Of a stretch of 48,088 nt of DNA, positions 16,099-25,169 are shown piece after piece (positions within the stretch are counted from its first letter, which is position 1; every line of letters starts with the position of its first letter). Origin of the DNA: Deltaproteobacteria bacterium. GTDB taxonomy: Bacteria; Desulfobacterota; Desulfarculia; Adiutricales; Adiutricaceae. The position numbers were made by a program, and so were the translations under genes. The notes beneath the pieces are model-generated. The model had not been told where the DNA came from, did no database searches, and worked only from the letters and a program-made list of their open reading frames with translations. The DNA lies in assembly GCA_031278475.1 (NCBI GenBank), contig JAITKK010000031.1, forward strand, positions 1 through 48,088. Direction: 5' to 3'.

Positions 16099-17394
16099 AT
16101 GGCGAACGTCGTGGTTCTTGGGACCCAGTGGGGCGACGAGGGCAAGGGAAAGGTGGTGGATCTGCTGACCGAGTCGGCGGATTTCGTGGTGCGTTTCCAG
16201 GGCGGCAACAACGCGGGCCACACACTGGTGGTCCTGGGAGAGACCTACGCCCTGCACCTGGTGCCATCCGGCATACTGCATCCCGGGAAGGTTTCGGTCA
16301 TCGCGCCGGGCGTGGTTGTCGATCCGGACGTGCTCCTGACCGAGATATCCGAGCTTAGGAAGAGGGGCGTGAGGGTTGGCCCGGACAACCTGAGGCTCAG
16401 CGGCAAGGCCCACGTGATCCTGCCCTACCACAAGATCCTTGACGCGGCCAGGGAGGCCCCCCGGGAGGGGGGGCGGGTCAGGATAGGCACGACGGGCAGG
16501 GGCATCGGCCCCGCCTACGAGGACAAGGCCTCCCGCCAGGGCCTGAGGCTCCAGGATCTCTTCGACCTCAAGGTGTTCCGGCACAAGCTGGAGTCCGCCC
16601 TCTTGGAGAAGAACTGCCTGCTAAAAGGCCTCTACGGGCTTGAGCCCTTTGATGCCGGGACCATGATGGCCAAGGCCACGGAATGGGCCGAAAACCTGGG
16701 CCCCTACATCTGCGACACCTTCCCGGTGATACGGGAGGCGCTCGACCAGGGGCGCAACGTGCTCTTCGAGGGGGCCCAGGGGACCCAGTTGGACCTCGAC
16801 CACGGCACCTACCCCTACGTGACCAGCTCCAGCACCGCGGGCGGCGGGGCCGCGACCGGCTCGGGCGCGGCCCCCAGGGACCTTGGGCGCATGGTTGGGC
16901 TGGTTAAGGCCTACACCACAAGGGTGGGCGAGGGACCCTTCCCCACGGAGCTTACGGACAGGACAGGGGAACTGCTCAGGGAGGGCGGCAGGGAGTTCGG
17001 GACCACCACCGGGAGGCCCAGGAGGTGCGGCTGGCTGGACGCGGTGGTCGTGAGGACATCGGCCGCGCTGTCGGGGCTCGACTGCCTGGCGGTCACGAAG
17101 CTGGACGTGCTGAGGGGGCTCCCCGAGCTCAGGATCGCGACCCACTACGACATGCGGGGCGAGAGGCTGGAATACCTCCCGCCCGAGACAAGGGATCTGG
17201 CCCTGTGCGAGGCCCGCTACGAGAACTTCCCGGGTTTCGACGAGGACATCCGTGGCGTGAAGGATCTTTCCGGGCTCCCGGCCAACGCGAGGCGCTACCT
17301 CGACGCCCTGCGGGACATAACCGGCGTGCCGTTGGGGCTTGTGTCCGTGGGCCCCGATCGGGACGAGACCATAATCCTCTCCGAGTTCTTCTAG
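16099..17394 (+). CDS. purA: Adenylosuccinate synthetase
   Basis: Joins IMP and aspartate using GTP, the first step from IMP to AMP, in the cytoplasm. The sequence opens with the diagnostic VVVLGTQWGDEGKGKVVDLL (residues 4-23); further family blocks are FQGGNNAGHTLVV, GTTGRGIGPAYEDKASRQGL, LFEGAQGTQLDLDHGTYPYV, TTTGRPRRCGWLDAV and the C-terminal VSVGPDRDETIILSEFF. At 431 residues it is full length. ATG at 16099 follows GGGGGG-type purines. Two GC hairpins separate it from the histidine kinase gene, which is in the same direction and may be co-transcribed. Confidence 0.97.
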   Translation: MANVVVLGTQWGDEGKGKVVDLLTESADFVVRFQGGNNAGHTLVVLGETYALHLVPSGILHPGKVSVIAPGVVVDPDVLLTEISELRKRGVRVGPDNLRLSGKAHVILPYHKILDAAREAPREGGRVRIGTTGRGIGPAYEDKASRQGLRLQDLFDLKVFRHKLESALLEKNCLLKGLYGLEPFDAGTMMAKATEWAENLGPYICDTFPVIREALDQGRNVLFEGAQGTQLDLDHGTYPYVTSSSTAGGGAATGSGAAPRDLGRMVGLVKAYTTRVGEGPFPTELTDRTGELLREGGREFGTTTGRPRRCGWLDAVVVRTSAALSGLDCLAVTKLDVLRGLPELRIATHYDMRGERLEYLPPETRDLALCEARYENFPGFDEDIRGVKDLSGLPANARRYLDALRDITGVPLGLVSVGPDRDETIILSEFF

Positions 17395-17466
17395 GGGCCG
17401 CGGCGGGCCGCGGCCCCAGGGTTCCCCTTCCCCGCCCAATCTTCAGAGGGCCCCGCGAGGGGCCCT
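17394..17466 (+). other. Two GC-rich hairpins between purA and the histidine kinase gene
   Basis: GGGGCCGCGGC (17394-17404) pairs with GCCGCGGCCCC (17407-17417), and AGGGCCCC (17447-17454) with GGGGCCCT (17459-17466). Neither is followed by a T run, so they are not classical terminators. They may stabilise or process the mRNA, or aid Rho-dependent ending. Confidence 0.45.
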
Positions 17467-17481
17467 GCCCAGGCCAAGCGA

Positions 17482-19191
17482 ATGGACGACAAAAGGTTCG
17501 ACGAGCTGGAAGCCAAGCTTGAGATCTACAAGAGCACGCTCACGGAGATCTACGAGCGCTACGACCAGAAGCTGGAAGAGCTCTCCCTGGTGAGAAGGGT
17601 GGGCGACGCCTTGCGCACCACCCTCTCGGTGGAATCCCTGGCCTCCGCGCTCATGGCCGCGGTCGCCCACGAGGTGCTGGTCGACCGCCTGGCCCTGCTT
17701 TTGAAGGACCAGGCCTCCGACTCGGACGACAGGCTGCTTCTGAGGGCGGCCTACTGGGCGGATCGGGAGGAGTTCAGGTTCTACGGCGACCCGGAGGCCA
17801 GGGCCTGGTCCCTCTCCCGGCTGGGGCTCCCCGAGGGGGAGCTCCCGGGGCTTCTGACCCTGCAGGCGGTGCCTGCCGCGCTTGATCCCCTGGGCCAGGA
17901 GGACGAGGGCCCCAGGGCCTTGGTGCTCGCGCCCTTCCTCGTGCGCAGGAGATCCCTGGGCGTGATGATCCTTAGCAGGGCGGCGCAGCACCCCTTCTCC
18001 CAGGAGCAGGAGAGGATGCTCTCCATAATGGCGGACCAGGCCTCCGCCGCCCTTAGCAACGTCAAGCTCTTCGACGACCTGTCCTCGGCCAACGCCAAGC
18101 TCATAGAGTCAGAGCGCAGGGCGAGGGAGAGCTCCAACTACCTGGAGCGGCTTTTGGAGACCGCGAACGACGCCATACTCACGATCGACCCCTTCGGGCG
18201 GATAACCTACTCCAACCGCAAGGCGGGCCAGTGGGGCTGGACCAAGGAGGAGCTGTTGGGCAGGGACTTCAGGCTCTTCCTGGAAGACGATCCCTCGCTC
18301 CAGGAGTGGAGGCCGGGGGCGCCGCCCCCGGCCGACAGGGTCTGGGAGGCGGTCCTGCTTAACGCCCAGGGCGAGCGCAGGGTGGTCCTGGTGTCCTCAT
18401 CCTCCGCCGGGGACGACTCAGGCGAGGGCGAGCCCAGCTGGATGCTCATGGTGTCCGACCTCACGGAGAGAAGGCAGCTGGAGCGGCAGCTCCTGCACTC
18501 CGAGAAGCTCGCGTCCATAGGGGTCCTTGCCGCGGGCGTGGCCCACGAGGTGGGGAACCCACTCTCGACCATATCGGGCTACGCCCAGCTCCTGGACAAG
18601 GGCGTGGACGACGAGGCGGAAAGGCGCGAGTACGTGCAGGCGATACTCACACAGACCGGGCGCATCCAGAAGATCCTAAAGGAGCTCCTCGACTACTCCA
18701 GGCCCAGCCGCGGCATAGCCGAGACGCTGGATCTTGCCGAGCACGTGCCCAGGATCATGGGCATGCTGGAGGCGCAGCGGGTGTTCGCGAGGGTAAAGGT
18801 GGAATTCGACCTGGACAAGGCCCACGCCCCGCACCTCGTCGCGATGGACCGGGACCACCTCGCGCAGGTGGTGGTAATCATAGCCATGAACGCCGCCCAG
18901 GCCATGGCCGAGCAGGTCGACCCGCAGCCCGCGCTCAGGGTGGGCCTCGCGAGGGAGGGCGGGAGCGTGCTTCTCTCCATAGCCGACAACGGGCCGGGCA
19001 TGCCGCCCGAGGTCAGGAGGAGGGTGTGGGATCCCTTCTTCACGACCAAGGGCCCGGGCCAGGGCACGGGCCTAGGGCTCGCCATCTGCCAGCGCATAGT
19101 CGACAGCTACCACGGGCGCATGGAGCTTGTGACCTCCGAGGGCGGCGGTGCCGCCTTCACCATGGCCTTCCCCGAGGCGGTGGTCAGGTGA
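17482..19191 (+). CDS. Soluble GAF-PAS sensor histidine kinase (NtrB/AtoS type)
   Basis: Cytoplasmic sensor kinase of 569 residues without membrane segments. Order: short coiled coil (1-35), GAF-like domain (about 35-200), a second short coiled coil, PAS domain (about 210-330, with ANDAILTIDPFGRITYSN), HisKA with AAGVAHEVGNPLSTISGY and phospho-acceptor His355, and HATPase with N-box NAAQAMAE, G1 DNGPGMP, F-box DPFFTTK and G2 GQGTGLGLA. The type phosphorylates NtrC-family regulators, and the next gene encodes one, starting in the GTGA that holds this stop (4-base overlap). The signal sensed is probably a soluble ligand of the GAF or PAS domain; it cannot be named. Confidence 0.93.
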   Translation: MDDKRFDELEAKLEIYKSTLTEIYERYDQKLEELSLVRRVGDALRTTLSVESLASALMAAVAHEVLVDRLALLLKDQASDSDDRLLLRAAYWADREEFRFYGDPEARAWSLSRLGLPEGELPGLLTLQAVPAALDPLGQEDEGPRALVLAPFLVRRRSLGVMILSRAAQHPFSQEQERMLSIMADQASAALSNVKLFDDLSSANAKLIESERRARESSNYLERLLETANDAILTIDPFGRITYSNRKAGQWGWTKEELLGRDFRLFLEDDPSLQEWRPGAPPPADRVWEAVLLNAQGERRVVLVSSSSAGDDSGEGEPSWMLMVSDLTERRQLERQLLHSEKLASIGVLAAGVAHEVGNPLSTISGYAQLLDKGVDDEAERREYVQAILTQTGRIQKILKELLDYSRPSRGIAETLDLAEHVPRIMGMLEAQRVFARVKVEFDLDKAHAPHLVAMDRDHLAQVVVIIAMNAAQAMAEQVDPQPALRVGLAREGGSVLLSIADNGPGMPPEVRRRVWDPFFTTKGPGQGTGLGLAICQRIVDSYHGRMELVTSEGGGAAFTMAFPEAVVR

Positions 19192-20597
19192 GGCCCGCGG
19201 CCAACATACTCATCGTCGACGACGAGGAGCACATCCGCCGCATCATGTCCATCATGCTGGGGAAGAAGAACTACGCCTGCTCGCTCGCCGCCTCCGCCGA
19301 GGAGGCGCTGAGGATGGTATCCGGCCAGAGCTTCGACGCGGTCTTCACGGACCTCAAGATGCCGGGGCTCGACGGGCTCGCGCTGCTCGCGAGGCTCAAG
19401 GCCATGGACCCCGACCTCGTGGTGATAGTGGTCACGGCCTTCGCCTCCATGGAGACGGCCATAGCCGCCATGAAGGCCGGGGCCTACGACTACATAGCCA
19501 AGCCCTTCAACGAGGAGGAGATGGTCCTGGTCCTGGAGAAGGCCCTGGAGCGCAACCGCCTCCTAAGCGAGAACCGCAGGCTCAAAAAGCAGATGGCCGA
19601 AAGGCTGGACAAGGCCTCCTTTCTGGGCGAGAGCCCTGCCATGCAGAGGGTCTTCGACGTCATAAAGCGGGTCGCCGACACCAAGGCGACCGTGCTCATA
19701 ACCGGGGAGTCCGGGACCGGAAAGGAGCTGGCCGCCCGCTCCATCCACCAGAACGGGCCCAGGAAGGAAAGGGCCTTCGTCGCGGTCAACTGCGGGGCCA
19801 TCCCCGCGAACCTCGTCGAGAGCGAGTTCTTCGGGCATGCCAAGGGGGCCTTCACTGGGGCCGAGAAGGCCAAGGAGGGCCTGATAGCCGAGGCCGACGG
19901 CGGCACCCTCTTCCTGGACGAGGTCTCCGAGCTGCCTCTCGAGATGCAGGTCAAGTTCCTCAGGGTGCTCCAGGAAGAGGAGGTAAGGAGGGTGGGGGAG
20001 AACGCCTCCCGCAAGGTTGACCTGAGGGTGGTCGCCGCCACCAACAGGAACCTGGAGCGGGAGGTCCAGGAGGGCCGCTTCCGGGAGGATCTCTTCTACC
20101 GCCTGAACGTGATAAGGCTCGCCATGCCGCCCCTGCGGGAAAGGCGCGAGGACATCCCCATGCTCGCCAGGCACTTCCTTGACGAGGCGGTTGCCAAGCA
20201 CCAGCTGGGCAAAAAGAGGCTTACCCCGGCCGCCCTCAGGGAGCTGGGCCTGCACCCGCTCCCGGGCAACGTCAGGGCCTTGAGGAACATCATAGAGCAG
20301 GCGGCCATCATGGGCGACTCCGAGGAGATAGGCCCGAAGGACCTCATATTCGGCGACGAGGGGGAAAACCCCCCGGAAGGGGATCCGGTTGGGTCCGGGG
20401 AGCTCCTGCTCAGGCTCCCCCAGGCCTGGACGGACCTCAAGCTTTCGCTCAGGACAGTGACAGAGGCCACCGAAAAGGAGATAATAAGGAGGGCGCTAAG
20501 TGCCGCAAAGGGCAACCGCACAAAGGCCGCGGGCATACTCGGGCTCTCCCGCAGGGCGCTCATAACCAAGATCCAGCTCTACGGCCTGGGGGCCTGA
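19188..20597 (+). CDS. NtrC-family sigma54-dependent response regulator
   Basis: Transcription activator of 469 residues. Receiver domain (1-125) with the acidic pair in LIVDDEE, phospho-acceptor Asp55 in FTDLKMPG and Lys in IAKPF; AAA+ domain (about 145-370) with Walker A GESGTGKE, the sigma54-contact motif GAFTGAEK, Walker B GGTLFLDEV and an arginine-finger region FREDLFYRLNV; C-terminal Fis-type helix-turn-helix NRTKAAGILGLSRRALITKI. The start is GTG at 19188, overlapping the kinase stop by 4 bases, so the pair is translationally coupled. It should activate sigma54 promoters on kinase signal. The targets are unknown; I found no convincing -24/-12 promoter in the window. Confidence 0.95.
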   Translation: MRPAANILIVDDEEHIRRIMSIMLGKKNYACSLAASAEEALRMVSGQSFDAVFTDLKMPGLDGLALLARLKAMDPDLVVIVVTAFASMETAIAAMKAGAYDYIAKPFNEEEMVLVLEKALERNRLLSENRRLKKQMAERLDKASFLGESPAMQRVFDVIKRVADTKATVLITGESGTGKELAARSIHQNGPRKERAFVAVNCGAIPANLVESEFFGHAKGAFTGAEKAKEGLIAEADGGTLFLDEVSELPLEMQVKFLRVLQEEEVRRVGENASRKVDLRVVAATNRNLEREVQEGRFREDLFYRLNVIRLAMPPLRERREDIPMLARHFLDEAVAKHQLGKKRLTPAALRELGLHPLPGNVRALRNIIEQAAIMGDSEEIGPKDLIFGDEGENPPEGDPVGSGELLLRLPQAWTDLKLSLRTVTEATEKEIIRRALSAAKGNRTKAAGILGLSRRALITKIQLYGLGA

Positions 20598-20618
20598 GCC
20601 GGGGGCTTCGCCCCCGGC
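20598..20618 (+). other. GC-rich hairpin after the NtrC-type gene
   Basis: GCCGGGGGC (20598-20606) pairs with GCCCCCGGC (20610-20618) across TTC, giving a very stable stem right after the stop codon. No T run follows, so it probably acts on RNA stability between this gene and the next rather than as a strong terminator. Confidence 0.5.
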
Positions 20619-20654
20619 CCCCCCAAGGCCGGGAAAGGCCCCGGGAAAAGCCCA

Positions 20655-21980
20655 ATGTTCAAAAGACTCAACTCCCAGACAGACCCGGCCGACAGGCCGC
20701 ACATATACAGCCTGACGGACCTCTGCCTGGCGGCGGTCCTGAGGATGCTGGAGCTTACCCTCTTCCTCCTGCTCTTCTCCTTTGCGGCCCCAAGGCTCTG
20801 GCCGGTGCTTCAGGGCAGGGTGGGCGGCCCCGTGGCAGCCTTGCTCACGATTTCCTCCATGGCATTGGCCTATGTCCTTATCAGGCTGCCCTTGGAGCTG
20901 GCCCGTTCCCAGCTGAGGAACGCCTTCGGGCTTGACCCGAGGGCCGCTGGGGCCAGGTTTCCCCCCATAATCAAAAAAGCCGCCCTTGCCTTCGTCGTTT
21001 CCGCCCTTTTCGGCTGGATCCTGCTCCTTACCCTGGACAGGCTCCCGGTCTTGGCCTGGGTGCTGCTCTATCTTGCCATGGTCTACCTCTGCCTCACTGT
21101 CCGCCTCCTGTGGCCGAGGCTCGGATTTTCCTTCTACCCGGGGCGTTACCGCCCGGCGACCGACGACGAGCTCCCGGACGGGGCCTTCAAGGTGCTCTCA
21201 GCCCTCCCCGGGGCGGGTGAGGGGCTCCCCAAGGCCTGGGTGGACCGTTCCTTCCATCCCGGCCTCAGGCCGCCCTTCGTCCTGGGCGGCAGGCTGGTCA
21301 TCCCGGAGAAGGCCCTCTCGGCCTTCCCGCCTTCGGCCCTGAAGGCCCTCATAGTGAGGGCGGTGCTTTCCCACCTTGTCAGGATCCCCAGGAACTTCGC
21401 CATCTACGGCTTCCTCTCCCTCGCTCTTTCGGCCCCCATCGCCCTGATACTCCTCAACTCCCTGGGGCTGATGGTGGGCTACCCGATTGTGGGCTCCCCA
21501 GCCCTGGTCGCCCTCTTCTGGATGGGGGCCTGGGCGGCCCTGTGCTTTTCCGAGTTCTCGGGCCTGCTCCTTTCCAGGACCCTCTGCCTCAAGCTCTCGG
21601 CCGCGACCGTGGCCGTCACGAAGGACGTCCACGGCCTCTTCGAGTCCATAGGGACGCTTGCCCGCTACAACCTCGAGCCCTTCTCAGGCTCCTTCTTCGG
21701 GGAGCTCTTCCGCGACAGGCCCTTCCCGGAGAGGCAGATAGACAGGCTCAAGGGCTCGCTCATGGAGCTCACCGAGGAGGCCCTGAGGCGGGGGGGTGAC
21801 AAGGCCAAGGCAAAGGCCAAGGCGAAGCCCAAGGCCCAGGGCCCCGGAGACGGCCACCAGGGCCCCGGCGACGGCGCCCAGGGGTCCAATGGCGGGGCGG
21901 ACGGCGAAGACCAGGGGGACGGGCCCGGGCAGGGCAGCCCGGGCCCTGGCCCGGACCATCCGGGCATCAAGCACAACTAG
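20655..21980 (+). CDS. Membrane protein resembling a Ste24/M48 peptidase without catalytic residues
   Basis: A 441-residue protein with about six membrane helices. Its layout follows M48A (Ste24) proteases: N-terminal helices, LRNAFGLDPR, then RYRPATDDELPDGAFKVLSAL matching the PLPDGEL region, then VRAVLSHLVRIPRNF where Ste24 has its HExxH zinc motif, and RDRPFPERQIDRLKGSL matching the late HPSxxERI block. The zinc motif reads HLVRI, so the catalytic Glu and second His are missing, and the downstream ExD motif is also not visible. It is thus probably inactive. A low-complexity tail (Lys-Ala, then Gly-Pro-Asp, about residues 375-441) is cytoplasmic or periplasmic. It lies 57 bases after the NtrC-type gene, perhaps in one operon. 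The family call is by eye. Confidence 0.55.
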   Translation: MFKRLNSQTDPADRPHIYSLTDLCLAAVLRMLELTLFLLLFSFAAPRLWPVLQGRVGGPVAALLTISSMALAYVLIRLPLELARSQLRNAFGLDPRAAGARFPPIIKKAALAFVVSALFGWILLLTLDRLPVLAWVLLYLAMVYLCLTVRLLWPRLGFSFYPGRYRPATDDELPDGAFKVLSALPGAGEGLPKAWVDRSFHPGLRPPFVLGGRLVIPEKALSAFPPSALKALIVRAVLSHLVRIPRNFAIYGFLSLALSAPIALILLNSLGLMVGYPIVGSPALVALFWMGAWAALCFSEFSGLLLSRTLCLKLSAATVAVTKDVHGLFESIGTLARYNLEPFSGSFFGELFRDRPFPERQIDRLKGSLMELTEEALRRGGDKAKAKAKAKPKAQGPGDGHQGPGDGAQGSNGGADGEDQGDGPGQGSPGPGPDHPGIKHN

Positions 21981-21985
21981 CCCCT

Positions 21986-22016
21986 CCCGGGCGCCCCAGG
22001 GGGGCGCCCGGGTTTT
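21986..22016 (+). terminator. Intrinsic terminator after the Ste24-like gene
   Basis: CCCGGGCGCCCC (21986-21997) pairs with GGGGCGCCCGGG (22001-22012), a perfect 12-bp stem with a 3-base loop, followed by TTTT. It begins 5 bases after the stop codon. Confidence 0.8.
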
Positions 22017-22022
22017 CGGCCC

Positions 22023-22121
22023 TTGCCTGATTCTTGTTTTACCCTTGCCTGACCCTTGCCTGACCCTTGCCTGACCCTTGTTTTACCCTTGCTTGACCCT
22101 TGCTTGACCCTTGCTTAACCC
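22023..22121. repeat. 11-bp tandem array, nine units
   Basis: Nine consecutive 11-base units: TTGCCTGATTC, TTGTTTTACCC, three TTGCCTGACCC, TTGTTTTACCC, two TTGCTTGACCC and TTGCTTAACCC. The array follows directly on the terminator. The recurrence of the TTGTTTTACCC variant at units 2 and 6 suggests duplication of a four-unit block. Confidence 0.9.
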
Positions 22122-23120
22122 ATACTCGGGTATCATCTGCGGCAATGCCGCGGGTCCTTGGGAAAGCCCGTGGGATAATCGGGCAAGGCCCCAAGCGCGC
22201 GGAGGGGCGCGCCCAGGGGCCAAAGACCCCTTGTTTTTGCGATCCCGGGTTTTTTTTATATTGGCGGGGCTAATTCCCTTCCAGGGCAATTTCCCCCGGC
22301 CTTGGGCTTGCCTGGCCCTGTTTCAAGGCCTGGGATTTCCAATTATAAGGCTATAATTCCGGCTATTTTTGCATAAGGTTATAATAATTCGATCCTTTCC
22401 GAGGGGGCGGGCAAGGCGCGGTGGGCCTGCCGCTCGCCCCGCTTTTAGGGATTCCCTGAAAATATGTCTTGACAGGGTGGCCGATAAATTGCTAACCTGT
22501 CCGTCGACAGCTGATTCAGCCACGCCGAACAACCCCATGATGCCAATGATGCCGACCGCCCCGGGGCGACTTTGCCCCAAGGCGCGGGAGGCCCGGCTCT
22601 CCGGGACCAATTACCCTCCCCGTCGGTGAAACAGACTTCCCCAATCATTCTCTGCGACAAACCCCAGCCTTCAGGATGACCCAGCCGGTTCGCCTTGCGA
22701 CTTAGGGCTTGAGGCGAGCCACTCGCCTGTGAGCCTCTTGCGCATTGGGCCTTGCGGTTGCCCAAGGACCCGGGCGGGTGCCCCCCGGCCTTGCGGGGCC
22801 GGCCAATGGCCTTTGGTGTTCGGCCAAAAGCCCTTCGGGGTCCCCTGACGGGGTTGGGGATTTTCCCAACAGCCTTGACTTGCCTCGGCATAGGTGTACT
22901 ATTGTTTTGCATTTGAGTGCGACCGGAAATATTCGCGCGACGCCTGGTTTCACGCCCAGGCCGCCCGATTGGCTCCGCAAGCCGCCCGACCCCCTCGTAA
23001 ATCCCCACTACCGCCCCAGCCCCGGAGGGAGCCCCTTGCATGCGGCTCCCCCAGCCGCGAAGGCAGGGCGGCCCAACCCAACGGAGGGCGCCATCCATTA
23101 TCCCCAGGCGTCAAGAAGAC
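22122..23120. other. Long gene-free leader region upstream of rho
   Basis: About 1 kb without a supported gene. It has an AT-rich stretch near 22240-22400 (possible promoters, with TATAAT-like words at 22343-22352), and a hairpin with AGGCGAG/CTCGCCT at its core near 22714-22731, closed by GGCT and AGCC. The 3' part is C-rich and G-poor in places, as expected of Rho-loading RNA; many bacteria regulate rho by Rho-dependent ending in its leader, which could apply here. That is inference. Confidence 0.4.
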
Positions 23121-24473
23121 ATGGCCAAAGCACGCACCACCCCAACAACCACGACAACGACCACAACGGGTCCCCCCGCAGGCAAAGACCCTGCGGTCAA
23201 GGACTCCATGCTTACCGAGAAGATGGACCTCTCGGAGCTCAAGCAGATGAAGATATCGGATCTCAACTCGCTCGCGAAGGAGCTGAAGATTGAGAATTCC
23301 ACCAGCCTGCGAAAACAGGATCTAATCTTCGCGCTGCTGCAGGCCCAGACCGAGCTTAACGGCATGATATTCGGCGGCGGGGTCTTGGAGACCCTCCCTG
23401 ACGGGTTCGGCTTCCTAAGGGCCCCGGAGTCCAACTACCTGCCGGGCCCGGACGACATCTATGTGTCCCCCAGCCAGATCCGCCGCTTCAGCCTAAGGAC
23501 CGGCGACACCGTCACCGGGCAGATAAGGCCGCCCAAGGAGACGGAGCGCTACTACGCCATGCTCAAGGTGGAGCAGTGCAACTTCGAGGACCCCGAGGAG
23601 GTGAGCAGGGACAAGATCCTCTTCGACAACCTCACCCCGCTCTACCCTGAGGAGCGCATAAGGCTTGAGACCGAGACCCGCAACTTCTCCATGCGCATAA
23701 TGGACATGATGACCCCCATCGGCAAGGGCCAGAGGGGGCTCATCGTGTCGCCGCCCAGGACGGGCAAGACCATCCTCCTCCAAAACATCGCGAACTCCAT
23801 CACCAGGAACCACCCGGACGTCACCCTCATCATGCTCCTCATAGACGAGCGGCCGGAAGAGGTGACGGACATGCAGCGCTCGGTGTCCGGCGAGGTCATA
23901 AGCTCCACCTTCGACGAGCCCGCGACGAGGCACGTGCAGGTGGCGGACATGGTGATCGAGAAGGCCAAGAGGCTTGTCGAGCACAAGAGGGACGTGGTCA
24001 TACTCCTGGACTCCATCACCCGCCTCTCCAGGGCCTACAACACGGTGGTGCCCCCATCCGGGAAGATCCTCTCCGGCGGCGTGGACTCCAACGCCCTCCA
24101 CAGGCCCAAGCGCTTCTTTGGGGCGGCGAGGAACGTGGAGGAGGGGGGCTCCCTCACCATAATAGCCACGGCCCTGATCGACACGGGCAGCCGCATGGAC
24201 GAGGTCATCTTCGAGGAGTTCAAGGGCACGGGCAACATGGAGATCCACCTGGATCGGAAATTGTCCGACAAGAGGGTGTTCCCGGCCATGGACATAAACC
24301 GCTCCGGCACCCGCAAGGAGGATCTCCTCCTATCCGAAAAGGAGCTCAACCGCATCTGGATCCTCCGCAAGCTCTTATCGCCGCTTAACCCGGTGGACAG
24401 CATGGAGTTCCTCCTCGACAAGATGCGTGGCAGCAAGAGTAACGGGGAGTTCCTGGACTCCATGAGCTCATAG
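23121..24473 (+). CDS. rho: Transcription termination factor Rho
   Basis: Hexameric RNA helicase that ends transcription. The N-terminal domain reads [20 protein letters not shown], the RNA-binding fold has [20 protein letters not shown] and [16 protein letters not shown], then come Walker [15 protein letters not shown], Walker [16 protein letters not shown], the Q-loop region with [16 protein letters not shown] and the R-loop [12 protein letters not shown]. From ATG 23121 it has 450 residues, with an unusual Thr-rich head of about 30 residues; a second start, ATG 23208, would give 421 residues, the usual Rho length, and has AAGGA just upstream. Both starts are open. The gene stands alone after a long leader. 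Confidence 0.96.
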   Translation: MAKARTTPTTTTTTTTGPPAGKDPAVKDSMLTEKMDLSELKQMKISDLNSLAKELKIENSTSLRKQDLIFALLQAQTELNGMIFGGGVLETLPDGFGFLRAPESNYLPGPDDIYVSPSQIRRFSLRTGDTVTGQIRPPKETERYYAMLKVEQCNFEDPEEVSRDKILFDNLTPLYPEERIRLETETRNFSMRIMDMMTPIGKGQRGLIVSPPRTGKTILLQNIANSITRNHPDVTLIMLLIDERPEEVTDMQRSVSGEVISSTFDEPATRHVQVADMVIEKAKRLVEHKRDVVILLDSITRLSRAYNTVVPPSGKILSGGVDSNALHRPKRFFGAARNVEEGGSLTIIATALIDTGSRMDEVIFEEFKGTGNMEIHLDRKLSDKRVFPAMDINRSGTRKEDLLLSEKELNRIWILRKLLSPLNPVDSMEFLLDKMRGSKSNGEFLDSMSS

Positions 24474-24475
24474 GC

Positions 24476-24498
24476 CCGGGCTTCCCCTGGAAGCCCGG
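24476..24498 (+). other. Hairpin right after rho
   Basis: CCGGGCTTCC (24476-24485) pairs with GGAAGCCCGG (24489-24498) around a 3-base loop, directly after the stop codon. No T run follows. A smaller palindrome TCCCCTAGGGGA lies at about 24518-24529. Confidence 0.55.
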
Positions 24499-24558
24499 TA
24501 GCAAGGATCCCCGCTGTCCCCTAGGGGACCCCCGCTTCCGTTACTTTCCCAAACCCTG

Positions 24559-24585
24559 GCCCCCGATACCCCGGGGGCTTTTTTT
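24559..24585 (+). terminator. Intrinsic terminator downstream of rho
   Basis: GCCCCCG (24559-24565) pairs with CGGGGGC (24572-24578), followed by seven T (24579-24585). It is the first stem with a T run after rho, 85 bases past the stop. Confidence 0.8.
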
Positions 24586-25169
24586 GGGCCCTGCGATTTT
24601 TTTTTCCGGCCATGCATTTTCTGGGTCGCCATGCGGATTTTCCAGGAATCCCTCGCGACTTTATGGATATTTTACGATAATTCCCTGTAATAAAACGCCC
24701 AGGAGTCGGCATCCGTCGCCCTTTGTTGGGGGCCGCCTGGGCTTGCAAAGCCCCGGGTCCTTGGTTTAAAAAGGAAACGCCTTGGTCGGAAGGAAAGGCC
24801 CGAAGGGCAGGGCCGAAGGCAAGGTCCAAGGGCAAGGTCCAAGGGCAAGGTCCAAGGGCAGTGTCCAAAGACAAGGCCGAAGGCAAGCCGTGGGATTGTT
24901 GGCGTAGTGTTTTCGTTTAGTTGGGCCATGGTCCTATGGCCCGATGTCAGGGGCCCGCAGGGGCCCCATGCCCGGGGCCCAGGGGCGAGGGCGCCGGAAA
25001 GCCCCTTGCCCGGGACGGGCAAGGGGCGGCCTCCCGCCCTGCCGGGGCCTTTGTTTTAGCTTTAAGGCTTTTAAAATGGCCAAATGTTATGCGATAATCG
25101 GGAAAAGCACCCCCATGCGGGCCCCGGGCCACCGGGGCCGCCATGGTGCATGGTGGCGGAAGGAGCCAG
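24586..25169. other. Gene-free region before the HDOD gene
   Basis: About 580 bases with no supported gene. It contains the 13-bp array at 24820-24884, a GC-rich block near 24950-25050 with CCCGGGGCCC-type palindromes, and an AT-rich patch near 25055-25100 that may be the promoter of the next gene. Confidence 0.4.
24820..24884. repeat. 13-bp tandem array, five units
   Basis: Three identical units CAAGGTCCAAGGG (24820-24832, 24833-24845, 24846-24858), then CAGTGTCCAAAGA and CAAGGCCGAAGGC. Weaker copies extend to the left (near 24795-24819). Confidence 0.8.
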
